Shown piece by piece: positions 6,986 through 12,058 of a stretch of DNA of 12,058 nt. The stretch is taken from positions 1 to 12,058 of the forward strand of contig CAJWOI010000046.1 in assembly GCA_913044255.1 (NCBI GenBank). The letters are read 5' to 3'. A program made the position numbers and the translations under genes. The notes under the pieces were generated by a model that was not told where the DNA came from, searched no databases, and saw only the letters and a program-made list of their open reading frames with translations. This DNA comes from an uncultured Alphaproteobacteria bacterium (GTDB lineage Bacteria; Pseudomonadota; Alphaproteobacteria; UBA7887). Within the stretch, counting starts at the first letter, position 1, and each line of letters begins with the position of its first letter.

Positions 6986-7990
6986 TTAGACCAGCTTGGC
7001 CAGCACCAAAGAAAAATAACCGTCCGAAGAGACGAAGTCCTGCTCGACGTCCAATTCGGCTTGCCCAAGTAAATTATGCAAAGATTTGTTTGTAAACTTC
7101 CTGCTGATCTCTGTACGGATGCGTTCGCCAGTTCTAATCTCTATGGTAGTGCCCAAAGTACTCAAGGTGACTAAATGGGTGCATGACGAAATTAGATGCA
7201 TTTCCACCTGTGATTTCTCAGTGTCATAGTATGCAGAATGCTTAAAATTCTCAGGATCAAAATTTGCGCTGAGTTCGTTGTTCAAGACGTTCAAGATATT
7301 TAAATTAAAAGCAGCTGTAACACCTTCTTTATCGTTATATGCTGCATTTAATATGCGTGCATCCTTGACCCGATCAAAGCCGACCAACAAACGATCATTA
7401 CTTGACATGTTGGCACGGAGATCATTCATAAATCGGACCGCGCGATCCTGCTCGAAATTCCCGATGGTGCTTCCAAGGAAGAGGATCAGTCTAGATCCAT
7501 TCTCTCGCGGTATGTGGTTAAATCCAGCTTCGTAATCCCCAAGTAACAGGTTGATTTCTAGCCAGGCATACCGGTTTGACAGTGTCTCTCCACCAAAAAG
7601 CAATGCGTGCTCGGAGATATCGAAAGCAGTATACGATGGGAAATGCGCGATTTCATTACACGCGTCGAGTAAACGCTGAGTTTTAACCGAAGAGCCGCTG
7701 CCTAATTCAAAAATTCTACTTGGTTGGATTTTTTGGATTATATCTTGGGCGTGCTGTCGCAGCAAAAAATCCTCAGTGCGGGTAGGATAATAATCGGATG
7801 TTTTGCAGATTCGCTCAAACAACTCCGAGCCTCGGTCATCATAAAAATACTTTGGTGGTAGAGAGCGTGGTCGCGACAAAAGGCCGTTTCGCGCGTCTTC
7901 CTCTATGCCCGGGACATGCCGGGCAGGGGGTACAGGAATGCACCTAAAGCGTTGTTTAGTCGCGTTTTCTAGATTATCTACACTATTCAT
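6986..7990 (-). CDS. egtD: L-histidine N-alpha-methyltransferase EgtD
   Basis: This enzyme transfers three methyl groups from S-adenosylmethionine to the alpha-amino group of histidine to make hercynine, the first step of ergothioneine synthesis, in the cytoplasm. The 334-residue protein has the family N-terminus SLPPKYFYDDRGSELFERI (43-61) and YYPTRTE (67-73), a SAM-binding loop ELGSGSSVKT (95-104) and FLGSTIGNFE (171-180). Active-site residues of Mycobacterium EgtD line up at a constant offset of +12: Tyr68, Gly173, Asn178, Tyr218, Met264, Glu294 and Ser296 (in TEISRKF). This makes a working histidine-specific enzyme very likely. The gene diverges from egtC and egtB across 120 bases. It ends 95 bases upstream of mnhE on the same strand, without a clear terminator between. 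Its start has no strong ribosome binding site. Confidence 0.97.
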   Translation of the reverse strand: MNSVDNLENATKQRFRCIPVPPARHVPGIEEDARNGLLSRPRSLPPKYFYDDRGSELFERICKTSDYYPTRTEDFLLRQHAQDIIQKIQPSRIFELGSGSSVKTQRLLDACNEIAHFPSYTAFDISEHALLFGGETLSNRYAWLEINLLLGDYEAGFNHIPRENGSRLILFLGSTIGNFEQDRAVRFMNDLRANMSSNDRLLVGFDRVKDARILNAAYNDKEGVTAAFNLNILNVLNNELSANFDPENFKHSAYYDTEKSQVEMHLISSCTHLVTLSTLGTTIEIRTGERIRTEISRKFTNKSLHNLLGQAELDVEQDFVSSDGYFSLVLAKLV

Positions 7991-8110
7991 ATTTACTTTT
8001 GAGGGCCAAATCTGCCCTACTCATCTTGCTTATCAACTATAGGGAGTTAACATTTGGTATATTTTATACAAGTTTTCATCTAACGAATTTTGATTTCTTT
8101 GGCAAATACC
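7991..8110. promoter_or_regulatory. divergent egtD / egtCB control region
   Basis: This 120-base AT-rich spacer must hold promoters for both halves of the ergothioneine pathway. On the minus strand TATAGT (8041-8036) is a good -10 candidate for egtD, but no convincing -35 stands at the right distance. On the plus strand TATATT (8058-8063) and TATACA (8065-8070) are -10-like. A small dyad, GTATA-TTT-TATAC at 8057-8069, sits among them and could bind a regulator of both directions. The presence of promoters follows from the layout; their exact position is uncertain. Confidence 0.4.
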
Positions 8111-8887
8111 ATGTGTCGGCACGCTGCATATCTTGGCCCCTCGATTAGTCTTGAACAATTCCTTGTCCAACCTAGCCATAGCTTGGTTGAGCAATCCTTT
8201 CGACCTAAAGAGATGCTCACGGCTGAGGTTAACGCGGACGGTTTTGGGGTAGGTTGGTATTTGGATGATGGGACTGCACGACGTTACGTAAATCCGGCCC
8301 CCATCTGGGCGGATCGCAATATCGTGCAGCTAGGCCCAGTTTTGGAGAGTAGATTTTGGTTGGGGAATGTGAGAAGTGCAACGGTGCCCGAATCCGTTAC
8401 TTCGGCCAACACACCACCGTATGGGGTTGGGAATTTTCTGTTTTCACACAATGGATACATTAAAGAGTTTGCAGAACACGTACGACCAGCCTTTCGTCGT
8501 TTTCTTAAACCAGAAATCGAAGCTGATGTTCATGGCAATACTGATTCGGAATACCTTTTTGCACTAATGCGGCAGATGCTTCTAGAGCACAATGATGATG
8601 TAGTAAAAACGATGAGGGCGCTATTCCAACAAATTTATGTGTGGATGCAGGGTGCCCCCGGTTTATTTAATTTTCTTATTCTTGATGGTGAGAAGATCTA
8701 TGCTACCCGGCATGCAATCGATCATGATGCACCGAGCCTTTACCTAGGACACGATGAAAAGCATTTTCCGGGTGGGTGGCTCATCGCTTCAGAGCCATTG
8801 AGTGCGTCCGGTGAATGGTTGTCAGTGCCAAAACACCATTTGGTGGTTCTATCGTTGGGATCTCCACCGGAGCAAATTGCCTTGTGA
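8111..8887 (+). CDS. egtC: gamma-glutamyl-hercynylcysteine sulfoxide hydrolase EgtC (class II glutamine amidotransferase)
   Basis: EgtC removes the gamma-glutamyl group from the sulfoxide made by EgtB, giving hercynylcysteine sulfoxide. The 258-residue protein is an Ntn-hydrolase. Cys2 after the initiator Met is the expected nucleophile (MCRHAAYLG), which fixes the start at the ATG at 8111; a TTG seven codons upstream would bury the cysteine and is rejected. Other class II amidotransferase features are NADGFGVGW (41-49), NVRSAT (86-91), FSHNGYI (111-117) with the oxyanion-hole Asn114-Gly115, HGNTDSEYLFAL (141-152) and IASEPL (225-230). The stop overlaps the start of egtB as GTGA, so the two are probably translated together. 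Its presence suggests that the neighbouring EgtB uses gamma-glutamylcysteine, as in actinobacteria; this is inference. Confidence 0.95.
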   Translation: MCRHAAYLGPSISLEQFLVQPSHSLVEQSFRPKEMLTAEVNADGFGVGWYLDDGTARRYVNPAPIWADRNIVQLGPVLESRFWLGNVRSATVPESVTSANTPPYGVGNFLFSHNGYIKEFAEHVRPAFRRFLKPEIEADVHGNTDSEYLFALMRQMLLEHNDDVVKTMRALFQQIYVWMQGAPGLFNFLILDGEKIYATRHAIDHDAPSLYLGHDEKHFPGGWLIASEPLSASGEWLSVPKHHLVVLSLGSPPEQIAL

Positions 8888-10062
8888 GCGCCTCCCCAGT
8901 CCGACGCCTAGCTTCCCTCCAGGACCGACTGATACAGGCGGTTCTTGATATCCCTATGAGTTCTCTCGCTGCAGTTGACCTAGAAGAATACTACCGTCGC
9001 CAATGTCACCCGCTTTTAAGCCCTTCAGGCTGGCACTTAGGTCATTGTGTTTACATCGAGTGTGTTTGGATTCGCGGCGCACTCTGCGGTGATCGTGAGT
9101 TGGAAAGACGTCTGCAAAAGATGTATGCGCCTGAAGTGACATCGAAAGCAACTCGTGGTGAGGCGCTGCCGCCACGTGATGAATTAATTGAGTGGGCGGC
9201 ACGGCTAATGGGAGAACATCGGGACACGTTGGAGTTAGCTTGTGAGCCGCCCGTGACAGACCAAATAATGGAGGATAATTACTTAATTCACTTTCTGATC
9301 CATCACCACGCGCAGCACTTAGAAACTTTATGTATGATACGTGCGGCCTGGCACGACTGTTTACCTGTGCATAATTATCGTGTGGGATCAGAAGCCTTGC
9401 CAGACTATTCTGAAGTGCCATTTCAAGCCTTCGAGTCGGGAAACTATACTATTGGGGGAAATTTAGGATTTACTTATGACAATGAATTGCCCCAACATCA
9501 GGTGACACTGAAGTCTTTTGATATTTCTTCCAAGCCGGTCAGTAATGCCCAATACTTAGCATTTGTCGTTGACGGTGGTTATCGGAATCCTAAATTTTGG
9601 TCCGGCTTAGGTTGCATGTGGCTTGACCGTCAAAGTGCCAAACACCCGGCACGATGGCACTGCGATTCGGATGGTTTATGGTTTGAAATTACCCCTGACG
9701 GACCTGCTGATTTAGCCGAAAATTCACCGGTAAACGGGATTACGCGTTATGAAGCTGGCGCGTTCGCTACGTGGGCTGGAGCACGACTTCCTCACGAATT
9801 TGAATGGGAGGCAGCTACCCAAGGTGGCACTCTTCATGAGGTTGGTGAAGTTTGGGAATGGTGTGCCAATAGCTTTCATTCATACCCGGGTTTTATTGCA
9901 TATCCTTATCGAGAATATTCAGTGCCGTGGTTTGATCCGCGGCATTTTGTGTTGCGTGGTGGATCCGACTACAGCGAAGAGGAAATAAAGCGTCCATCAT
10001 TTCGAAATTACTATTTGGCCGATGCATTTCATATTTTTTCAGGAATGCGTCTTGCACGGTGA
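8884..10062 (+). CDS. egtB: hercynine oxygenase EgtB (non-heme iron sulfoxide synthase)
   Basis: EgtB joins hercynine to a cysteine thiol with O2 to form the C-S bond and sulfoxide of the ergothioneine pathway. The 392-residue protein has two parts. The N-terminal DinB-like helical part carries WHLGH (50-54) and the iron-binding HX3HXE motif, His141-His145-Glu147 in HHHAQHLETL. The C-terminal formylglycine-generating-enzyme (FGE) fold carries RYEAGAFATWAGARLPHEFEWEAA (289-312 in part), GEVWEW (321-326), VLRGGS (356-361), RPSFRN (370-375) and SGMRLAR at the end. The GTG at 8884 is chosen since it gives a GTGA overlap with the egtC stop and a normal N-terminus; GGAG lies 11 bases upstream. An ATG/GTG-type extension to 8815 would lie inside egtC. 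The linker and FGE part are slightly compact for the family. Related OvoA or SenA enzymes are less likely with egtC and egtD beside it. Confidence 0.94.
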   Translation: MSASPVRRLASLQDRLIQAVLDIPMSSLAAVDLEEYYRRQCHPLLSPSGWHLGHCVYIECVWIRGALCGDRELERRLQKMYAPEVTSKATRGEALPPRDELIEWAARLMGEHRDTLELACEPPVTDQIMEDNYLIHFLIHHHAQHLETLCMIRAAWHDCLPVHNYRVGSEALPDYSEVPFQAFESGNYTIGGNLGFTYDNELPQHQVTLKSFDISSKPVSNAQYLAFVVDGGYRNPKFWSGLGCMWLDRQSAKHPARWHCDSDGLWFEITPDGPADLAENSPVNGITRYEAGAFATWAGARLPHEFEWEAATQGGTLHEVGEVWEWCANSFHSYPGFIAYPYREYSVPWFDPRHFVLRGGSDYSEEEIKRPSFRNYYLADAFHIFSGMRLAR

Positions 10063-10137
10063 TTCCCTGTTAGTTGTCCTTAGTGATATAGTGACTACGT
10101 ACTGTGTCTTGAGATAGATAGGGCTTATAACTCCATC

Positions 10138-10824
10138 ATGTACAATGTATTCGCTTTGTTTCTTATGCTAATTTGTTACTCAGCTATGTCGTCAGCGAGT
10201 GCCGATTTCGACGGCGGTATGGCAGCTTTTCAACAAGGTTCCTACGACGCGGCTTTAAAGGAATGGCGCCTACTCGCGGAGGCGGGGCACGTCGGGGCAC
10301 AGGTTGGCCTTGGTCTGATGTACGCAACTGGGAAGGGCGTACTAGCAGACGATACCGAAGCAGAGAAATGGTATCGAATGGCTGCCGAACAAGGAAATGC
10401 TTTAGCTCAATACAACTTGGGCGTGATTTACCGCAACGGCAGAGGTGTCGTACGAGACCCGGTCGAAGGTGCTAAATGGTATAAGATGGCGGCCGCGCAA
10501 GGTGTGCCGGAGGCACAGTTTAATCTCGGCACTATGTACGAGAATGGTGAGGGTGTAGCCGAGAGTCACGTTGAAGCATTGCGTTGGTATGAGCAAGCTG
10601 GTGCACGAGGCTTGGTTGTTGCGCAGGCTGCTCTTGGATCTATATATTCGGGCGGTGTAGGTGTTCCCAAAAACTATGTAACTGCGTATTTGTGGTGGTC
10701 ATTGGCAGAATCGCAGGGACATAAAATCGCAGAAAAAAATCTTGAAATCCTTATTTCTCAGATGACGGCAGCCGAAAAAGAGGAGGGAGATGCGTTAGTT
10801 AAAAATTGGCGAAGAAAGCCATAA
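10138..10824 (+). CDS. secreted Sel1-repeat (SLR) protein
   Basis: This gene encodes 228 residues with a likely signal peptide (hydrophobic 5-17, cleavage near Ala22 in SSASA-D), so the protein is probably periplasmic. There is no lipobox cysteine at the cleavage site. After a TPR-like first helix pair (about 24-50) come about four Sel1-like repeats of 36 residues, starting near 51, 87, 123 and 159. Typical repeat motifs are LGLMYATGKGV, LGVIYRNGRGV, LGTMYENGEGV and LGSIYSGGVGV, each followed by A..WY or A..WW. The C-terminus (about 197-228) is charged and helical. Such proteins act as scaffolds for protein-protein contacts; the partner cannot be told from sequence. It is 75 bases downstream of egtB on the same strand, too weak a link to assign it to ergothioneine. 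No clear ribosome binding site precedes the ATG. Confidence 0.88.
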   Translation: MYNVFALFLMLICYSAMSSASADFDGGMAAFQQGSYDAALKEWRLLAEAGHVGAQVGLGLMYATGKGVLADDTEAEKWYRMAAEQGNALAQYNLGVIYRNGRGVVRDPVEGAKWYKMAAAQGVPEAQFNLGTMYENGEGVAESHVEALRWYEQAGARGLVVAQAALGSIYSGGVGVPKNYVTAYLWWSLAESQGHKIAEKNLEILISQMTAAEKEEGDALVKNWRRKP

Positions 10825-10836
10825 TGAGTATTTTGA

Positions 10837-11085
10837 CTATTTTCTTCCTTTGCCAAAGATCCTGTCCCAGCTCGTGCGGTAGGAATTTGTCACAGGTTTT
10901 TGTCGTTCACCTATGCTGTAGCTTTTTGGCTTTTCACTAGAATTTTTCACCGAATCTTTGTCCGTAGACTCTGGAGTGGATCCCGACTTCGGGCTTGCAT
11001 CCGATTTCGATTTCGATTTCGAGTCCGAAGATTTTTTGGCTTCTGGCGGCGTTTTCGCCTTGGTCTTCACTTGATTGTCAGCCAT
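10837..11085 (-). CDS. small lysine/serine-rich protein of unknown function
   Basis: This gene encodes 82 residues. Residues 1-55 are low in complexity, rich in Lys, Ser, Asp and Thr, with an SKSKSKSD run at 22-29, and are expected to be disordered. The last third differs: SIGERQKPV (57-65) and YRTSWDRIFGKGRK (69-82) contain aromatic and hydrophobic residues and look like a conserved short domain. I do not recognise a named family, though short proteins ending in a similar WDRIFG-plus-basic tail seem familiar to me from other Proteobacteria. It converges on the Sel1-repeat gene with only 12 bases between the stop codons. No good ribosome binding site precedes the ATG at 11085. The compositional bias and an intact reading frame favour a real gene, but a chance frame cannot be fully excluded. 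Confidence 0.65.
   Translation of the reverse strand: MADNQVKTKAKTPPEAKKSSDSKSKSKSDASPKSGSTPESTDKDSVKNSSEKPKSYSIGERQKPVTNSYRTSWDRIFGKGRK
11003..11020. repeat. tandem hexamer GATTTC x3 inside the Lys/Ser-rich gene
   Basis: Three exact copies of GATTTC lie head to tail, followed by the related GAGTCC. On the coding (minus) strand they give the Ser-Lys repeat of the small protein. As the unit is six bases, gain or loss of copies keeps the frame and would only lengthen or shorten the disordered part. Confidence 0.7.
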
Positions 11086-11213
11086 ATTTTGGATATCGGG
11101 TGCTAGATGGGTTCATTTATTTTTGTGGGAATAACTCTGCTGTGTCTCTACGTCAAGCCAACAGGTTCAAAGTTTCGTATATACGATGGTTGGGTTCGGC
11201 TGTTATTAACTAT

Positions 11214-11242
11214 TTGCGAAAAATAGGGTGAAAGGGTTAAAT
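11214..11242 (+). promoter_or_regulatory. weak candidate promoter for tRNA-Pro
   Basis: TTGCGA (11214-11219) and TTAAAT (11237-11242), each 4 of 6 to consensus, are spaced by 17 bases. They would start a transcript near 11249, about 40 bases before the tRNA. A small hairpin CCGC-CTT-GCGG lies in that leader. The match is modest. Confidence 0.25.
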
Positions 11243-11289
11243 CTCTATATCAGTGCTGAACGCCGCCTTGCGGTGCTCAAATTGGCACT

Positions 11290-11366
11290 CGGGGTGTAGC
11301 GCAGCCTGGTAGCGCATCTGCTTTGGGAGCAGAGGGTCGGCGGTTCGAATCCGTCCACCCCGACCA
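11290..11366 (+). tRNA. tRNA-Pro, anticodon UGG
   Basis: The 77-base sequence folds as a full cloverleaf. The acceptor stem is CGGGGTG paired with CACCCCG, followed by A and an encoded CCA (11364-11366). The D arm has GCGC on both sides of AGCCTGGTA. The anticodon stem TCTGC/GCAGA encloses the loop TTTGGGA, so the anticodon is TGG. The T arm is GGCGG-TTCGAAT-CCGTC, with one G-T pair. The unusual first base C, pairing with G, is normal for bacterial tRNA-Pro. No second copy of its 3' end is seen downstream in the window, so there is no sign of an integrated element here. Confidence 0.97.
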
Positions 11367-11442
11367 AATTTGTTGCTTAATTAGTAGTCAATTCAAACGT
11401 TTAAACCTTGCAAAGCATCATACGTGACACAATTAGACTTGA

Positions 11443-11456
11443 CGAGTGATCACTCG
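11443..11456. repeat. perfect 14-base palindrome downstream of tRNA-Pro
   Basis: CGAGTGATCACTCG equals its own reverse complement. It lies 76 bases after the tRNA and is followed by GATTTAGAGTTTTT. It may form a short hairpin (five pairs, four-base loop) before a T run, so a weak terminator of the tRNA transcript is possible; an operator is equally possible. Confidence 0.45.
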
Positions 11457-11479
11457 GATTTAGAGTTTTTCCAACAAAG

Positions 11480-11499
11480 TGTCCTGAATTTGTCCTGAA
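11480..11499. repeat. direct repeat TGTCCTGAA x2, period 11
   Basis: TGTCCTGAA occurs at 11480-11488 and 11491-11499, about one helical turn apart. The inverse of its core, TTCAGG, occurs at 11525-11530. Same-face spacing of this kind is usual for regulator binding sites, but no factor can be named. Confidence 0.4.
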
Positions 11500-11550
11500 C
11501 TATAACGAGCAGTTCGACTCATAATTCAGGCTCTTAATTGTTTATAAAGA

Positions 11551-11576
11551 CCCCCCCCCTGCACACACACGCACAC
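11551..11576. repeat. C9 homopolymer followed by CA-rich tract
   Basis: Nine C residues (11551-11559) are followed by T and then two short (CA)n runs split by a G, up to 11576. Both are slippage-prone simple sequences, about 130-160 bases before the EamA-type gene. The exact length of the C run may also suffer from sequencing error. Confidence 0.7.
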
Positions 11577-11639
11577 GGTTGTAAAATCTTTTCACACACT
11601 GGGGTCTAGCAACGGTTTAGCTGCTTTTTGTGTTGTTTG

Positions 11640-11664
11640 TCACGGGTGATAACATCACCTGTGA
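11640..11664. repeat. 11-base-pair stem-loop upstream of the EamA-type gene
   Basis: TCACGGGTGAT (11640-11650) and ATCACCTGTGA (11654-11664) form an inverted repeat with a three-base centre AAC. All positions pair, one of them as G-T. It lies 44 bases before the transporter start. Only TTT follows on the plus strand, so it is a poor terminator; an operator or an mRNA leader hairpin fits better. Confidence 0.5.
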
Positions 11665-11708
11665 TTTGGAATAGATGCTTAGCCGGCCACCGCTGATTGA
11701 CGCCCTAA

Positions 11709-12058
11709 ATGAGCCAACTGAACTCCCATCAACGCGGTCTGCTAATGACCATTTTCGGTGTTTTGGTCCTGACGCCGGACGCCCTGATGTTGCGCCTTAT
11801 TGAGGCTGATCTTTGGACAACCCTGTTCTGGCGCAGTTTGTTCATGACCGCCAGCTTATTCGCCATCAATGCCTGGATCGAACAGCGCAACCCACTTTAT
11901 GCCCTACGTGATCTTTTCAAAGATGGTTTGTTCTGCGCCCTACTGTTCACGGGCAGCAACATATGTTTTGTCATTTCTATCACCCACACAATGGTTGCCA
12001 ATATCCTTGTTATTCTGGCCGCAATGCCTTTTATGGCGGCAATTATGGCGATCGTTCT
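11709..12058 (+). CDS. DMT-superfamily (EamA) transporter, 3' part beyond window
   Basis: The window shows 116 full codons of a membrane protein that continues past the right edge; EamA carriers are usually about 290-310 residues. Segments at about 8-27, 38-55, 72-92 and 97-116 are hydrophobic. Family features are the N-terminal GVLVLTPDALMLRLI (17-31), TTLFWRSLF (37-45) and NICFVISITHTMVANILVIL (84-103), typical of the first EamA repeat. Members export or import small metabolites such as amino acids across the cytoplasmic membrane; the substrate is not known. The ATG at 11709 directly follows an in-frame TAA, so no earlier start exists. No clear ribosome binding site is seen. The gene appears richer in GC than the spacer before it. 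It follows tRNA-Pro in the same direction across a 342-base spacer. Confidence 0.9.
   Translation, partial: MSQLNSHQRGLLMTIFGVLVLTPDALMLRLIEADLWTTLFWRSLFMTASLFAINAWIEQRNPLYALRDLFKDGLFCALLFTGSNICFVISITHTMVANILVILAAMPFMAAIMAIV

Larger units (their letters stand above)
11367..11708. other. 342-base gene-free stretch with dyads and simple repeats
   Basis: I see no convincing reading frame on either strand between tRNA-Pro and the EamA-type gene. The stretch holds a 14-base palindrome, a pair of TGTCCTGAA direct repeats with an inverted TTCAGG further on, a C9 run followed by a CA-rich tract, and an 11-base-pair stem-loop close to the next gene; each is listed separately. It must contain the end of the tRNA transcript and the promoter of the transporter gene. 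A small RNA could also be encoded, but nothing in the sequence proves it. Confidence 0.6.

Noticed and set aside
8815..8883. Upstream start for EgtB
   Set aside because: It would run 70 bases into egtC; the GTG at 8884 gives a GTGA overlap and a normal N-terminus.
8954..9421. 155-residue minus-strand open frame
   Set aside because: It is the antisense shadow of egtB, whose HX3HXE motif and domain order are clear in the same bases.
8884..10062. Assignment as OvoA or selenoneine synthase SenA
   Set aside because: Both share the DinB-plus-FGE fold, but OvoA usually carries an extra methyltransferase domain and SenA comes with senB and senC. Here egtC and egtD are the neighbours.
11290..11366. 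tRNA-Pro as an integration site for a mobile element
   Set aside because: No repeat of the tRNA 3' end and no integrase or phage-like gene is visible in the 692 bases downstream.

Overview
The window reads as ordinary chromosomal DNA of moderate GC from a member of the Pseudomonadota (Proteobacteria), possibly marine. This rests on the gene families present: a bacterial Mrp/Mnh-type cation/proton antiporter operon, an ergothioneine operon with EgtB, EgtC and EgtD, a Sel1-repeat lipoprotein-free secreted protein, and a tRNA-Pro(UGG) with an encoded CCA end. Class (alpha or gamma) cannot be settled from the sequence alone. No transposase, integrase, CRISPR array, rRNA or phage gene is visible.

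Region 1 (about 1-6890, minus strand) is a tightly packed operon for a multisubunit Mrp-like monovalent cation/H+ antiporter. In transcription order it holds mnhE, mnhF, mnhG, a DUF4040 (MbhD/MbhE-like, equal to the C-terminal part of MrpA) protein, mnhB, mnhC, two complete MrpD/NuoM-type ion-pump subunits, a small two-helix membrane protein, and a third MrpD-type subunit that runs off the left edge. Almost every junction overlaps by 1-17 bases, mostly as ATGA or GTGA. There is no canonical full-length MrpA in the part seen; its ion-channel half appears to be supplied by extra D-type subunits and its C-terminal half by the separate DUF4040 protein. The DUF4040 gene has no ATG, GTG or TTG at its expected start. 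The best-placed codon is ATC behind a good ribosome binding site.

Region 2 (6986-10062) makes ergothioneine, a sulfur-containing histidine betaine that protects against oxidants. egtD (histidine trimethylation) is on the minus strand; egtC and egtB are on the plus strand and overlap by GTGA. The two units diverge from a 120-base AT-rich spacer. egtA and egtE are not in the window. egtD lies 95 bases upstream of mnhE on the same strand, with a candidate separate promoter for the antiporter operon in the gap.

Region 3 (10138-11085) has a secreted Sel1-repeat protein and, converging on it, a small lysine/serine-rich protein of unknown function. Region 4 (11086-12058) has tRNA-Pro(UGG), a 342-base gene-free stretch rich in small dyads and simple repeats, and the first third of a DMT/EamA-family transporter that is cut by the right edge.
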